Shown piece after piece: positions 14,449 through 16,235 of a stretch of 16,235 nucleotides of DNA (positions are counted from its first letter, which is position 1; every line of letters begins with the position of its first letter). The position numbers were made by a program, and so were the translations under genes. The DNA is from CAZNXE01 sp964576465 (GTDB lineage: Bacteria; Planctomycetota; Planctomycetia; Pirellulales; JAEUIK01), in contig CAZNXE010000112.1 in assembly GCA_964576465.1 (NCBI GenBank), forward strand, positions 1-16,235, in the 5' to 3' direction. A model generated the notes under the pieces. It searched no databases, was not told the DNA's origin, and saw only the letters and a program-made list of their open reading frames with translations.

Positions 14449-14478
14449 ATTCTAGTAGTCGTGCCATCGATGAGGCAA
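14449..14478 (-). promoter_or_regulatory. Sigma70-like promoter of the crotonase gene
   Basis: On the minus strand TTGCCT (14478-14473) and TAGAAT (14454-14449) are 18 bp apart; the -10 matches five of six positions and the -35 four of six. A start about seven bases downstream would fall near 14442, only a few bases before the ATG at 14438, implying a nearly leaderless transcript. This fits the missing Shine-Dalgarno site. Confidence 0.5.
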
Positions 14479-14592
14479 CTGCCCGTGGGCATGCGGTATC
14501 TGACGATTGCCTAATTTGCGCGGCACAAAATCCGACGCGGCACGCGATCGACCTTGGCGCTGCGGGGGTGTTGGTCTCCAATAGCTCGTGCC

Positions 14593-15690
14593 ATGAGCGT
14601 TCCCACGACCAATATTTCTGAAGAGCCTTCGACTGCGGTTGCGCCACTGCGGATCGGGTCGGTTGTCGTCGATCCGCCCGTGCTGCAAGCCCCGATGGCC
14701 GGCTTCACGAACTACGCGTTTCGGCAGATCGTGCGTGAGTTTGGCGGAGCGGGGCTTCAGGCCACCGAAATGGTTAGCGCGAAGGGGTTCCTCGAGATTG
14801 GCCGGCGAGACCAGGAGCTTCCCGATCGCCTGTGGGGAGTGGTCGACGAACCGCGTCCGTTGGCCGTGCAGATTTGGGATAACGATCCCGAAACGCTGGC
14901 CGCCGTGGGGGCCCACTTGGCCCATGAGCTGCGCGTCTCGGTCGTCGACATCAACTTCGGGTGCCCCGTTCGACAGGTCACCGAGAAGGCCCACAGCGGG
15001 TCGTATCTATTGCGCGATCCGCAGCGAGTGGGAGCCATCGTCGAATGCGTCGCCAAGGCGTGTGCCCCGGTGCCGGTCACGGCAAAGATCCGGCTTGGCT
15101 GCACCCGCGACCGATTGACCGCGATCGAAGTAGCACAAGCGGTGGAACAAGCCGGGGGCGCCGCGCTAACGGTCCACGGTCGTACGGCCCAGGACTTTTT
15201 CAAAGGCGCGGCTAACTGGGATCGCATTGCCGAAATCAAGGAGCACCTCAAACGAATTCCGCTGATCGGCAACGGAGACCTCGATACGCCGGAGAAGGTC
15301 GTCCAGCGGCTCACGCAGTATCCGGTCGACGGAGTGATGATCGCCCGGGCGGCGCTCGGCAAGCCATGGCTGTTCCGTCAGGTGGCCGCATTGCTGCGGG
15401 GCGAAGAGATGCCCGGCGACCCAACCCCCGACGAGGAGCGACGGCTTCTCGAACATCACTACGACTTAGTCGTACGGCGTTTCGGCGTGAGTAAGGGGAC
15501 ACTGCTCATGCGCAAGTATGCCTGTTGCTATGCCCAGGGTAGGGCAGGGGCGCGGCAGTTCCGCACGCATGTCGCCCGAGTGTCGAGCGTGGAGGAATTC
15601 CGCATGGTGGTCGAAAAATATTTTCCACGCACCCCCCGTGGCCAGCGGAAGGTTGAGCCGGACAGTGATCGAACAAGGCAAGACACCTAG
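14593..15690 (+). CDS. dus: tRNA-dihydrouridine synthase
   Basis: Dus reduces specific uridines in tRNA to dihydrouridine using FMN and NADPH in the cytoplasm. The 365-residue protein has the FMN-barrel signatures APMAG (33-37), the catalytic cysteine Cys124 in NFGCPVRQV, the FMN lysine Lys165 (TAKIRLG), HGRT (195-198), GNGD (226-229) and ARAALGKPW. The C-terminal helical tRNA-binding domain (about 275-350) is present. Overall the pattern is closest to the DusB type, although the Dus subtype cannot be settled by eye. The ATG at 14593 is chosen over an upstream TTG at 14554; neither has a strong Shine-Dalgarno site. It diverges from the crotonase gene, and its TAG stop overlaps the TAG stop of the convergent stress-protein gene. 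Confidence 0.94.
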   Translation: MSVPTTNISEEPSTAVAPLRIGSVVVDPPVLQAPMAGFTNYAFRQIVREFGGAGLQATEMVSAKGFLEIGRRDQELPDRLWGVVDEPRPLAVQIWDNDPETLAAVGAHLAHELRVSVVDINFGCPVRQVTEKAHSGSYLLRDPQRVGAIVECVAKACAPVPVTAKIRLGCTRDRLTAIEVAQAVEQAGGAALTVHGRTAQDFFKGAANWDRIAEIKEHLKRIPLIGNGDLDTPEKVVQRLTQYPVDGVMIARAALGKPWLFRQVAALLRGEEMPGDPTPDEERRLLEHHYDLVVRRFGVSKGTLLMRKYACCYAQGRAGARQFRTHVARVSSVEEFRMVVEKYFPRTPRGQRKVEPDSDRTRQDT

Positions 15691-16115
15691 TCGCGAAGCA
15701 CCAGCACGGGGCAGTGGGCCATGCGTACGATTCGCTCGGCGACCGACCCGATGAGCAATCGCTTGATGCCCGTGCGACCGTGCGACGGGAGAACGATCAA
15801 TTCGGCCGAAACGCTCTTCGCGTATTTCGCGACTTCATGGCCAGGGTCACCGATTTCGACGGCAAAATTGACGCCCTGATACGTTGCGTCGGCCAGCTTT
15901 GCCTTCATCGCCTCCTCGGCATGATGAATGCGACCGGCATTGTCGATCGTGCTCCAGATGACCCCCGGCTCGGTTGGCTCGAGCGTGGGCAACACATGAA
16001 TCACATGAATGCCCGAGGGTTGATCGACCATCTCGAGGGCCGTATCGACGGAAGGGATCGATTTCTCTGAAAAATCGAACGGAACAACGACTGTTTTCTT
16101 CGGCAACCAACTCAT
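15687..16115 (-). CDS. Universal stress protein (UspA family)
   Basis: This is a 142-residue single-domain Usp, a cytoplasmic nucleotide-binding stress protein. It begins KKTVVVPFDFS with Asp14 at the adenine-binding position. The ATP motif of MJ0577 is G-x2-G-x9-G(S/T); here it reads PSHGRTGIKRLLIGS (110-124), so the first Gly is Pro110 while Gly113, Gly123 and Ser124 are kept. ATP binding is therefore likely but not certain. The ATG at 16115 has GGGGA about nine bases upstream. The 3' end overlaps dus by four bases. The remaining 120 bases to the window edge (16116-16235) hold its upstream region, with no firm promoter seen. Confidence 0.93.
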   Translation of the reverse strand: MSWLPKKTVVVPFDFSEKSIPSVDTALEMVDQPSGIHVIHVLPTLEPTEPGVIWSTIDNAGRIHHAEEAMKAKLADATYQGVNFAVEIGDPGHEVAKYAKSVSAELIVLPSHGRTGIKRLLIGSVAERIVRMAHCPVLVLRD

Positions 16116-16235
16116 GGCATGTTCCCCGCTGCGGTTTGGAAAAAGTCAATCGCCCGGTCGATCGGCTGCTAATCTCTCATTCTAAGGCGAGCGGCGAATG
16201 AGAATATACCAACCCGACGCGTGAGCGAGGGACCA

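Overview
The window looks like a piece of a chromosome from the Planctomycetota, most probably the Pirellulales. Four things point there: a Hanks-type Ser/Thr kinase with the planctomycete-style N-terminal and post-kinase linker, a secreted DUF1080 (3-keto-disaccharide hydrolase) protein, a secreted DUF11-like repeat protein, and MfnB, a C1-coenzyme gene known from planctomycetes outside the methanogens and methylotrophs. GC content is moderately high, Shine-Dalgarno sites are present for only some genes, and starts include ATG, GTG and apparently CTG. No taxonomic search was possible, so this is inference from gene content.

Layout, left to right: (1) 2-1642 (+), a membrane-anchored Ser/Thr protein kinase cut by the left edge. 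(2) 1643-1936, a non-coding gap with a GTAGG-headed hairpin. (3) 1937-4240 (+), a secreted four-domain DUF11-like protein. (4) 4263-5246 (-), a secreted SMP-30/gluconolactonase-like protein with an apparent CTG start and a nested palindrome upstream. (5) 5616-6794 (+), a lipoprotein behind a good sigma70-like -10. (6) 6800-8005 (-), RNase D. (7) 8252-8995 (+), MfnB. (8) 9047-9997 and 10070-10789 (-), a DUF1080 hydrolase and a membrane-anchored unknown, possibly co-transcribed. (9) 11029-13185 (+), a secreted protein made of two related helical halves. (10) 13214-13600 and 13665-14438 (-), a FlK-like thioesterase and a crotonase-fold protein, a plausible acyl-CoA pair. (11) 14593-15690 (+), tRNA-dihydrouridine synthase. 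(12) 15687-16115 (-), a universal stress protein, convergent with dus and sharing a CTAG with it.

The window reads as ordinary core and envelope genes in many small units of alternating orientation. There is no prophage, CRISPR array, tRNA or rRNA, transposase or defence island. Envelope and secreted proteins dominate. Two of them (SMP-30-like and DUF1080) belong to families linked to sugar breakdown, but nothing in the sequence shows that they act together.

The most unusual structure is a 75-bp inverted pair of GTAGG-headed hairpins at 9872-9946, with the architecture of a REP doublet. It lies exactly in frame, as 25 codons, inside the signal-peptide coding region of the DUF1080 gene. Removing it on paper restores a normal signal peptide. 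A second GTAGG-headed hairpin with a different core lies at 1691-1715. Other points of interest are the CTG start and palindrome of the SMP-30-like gene, the internal duplication in the 718-residue protein, the crotonase lacking both classical catalytic glutamates, and its nearly leaderless promoter.
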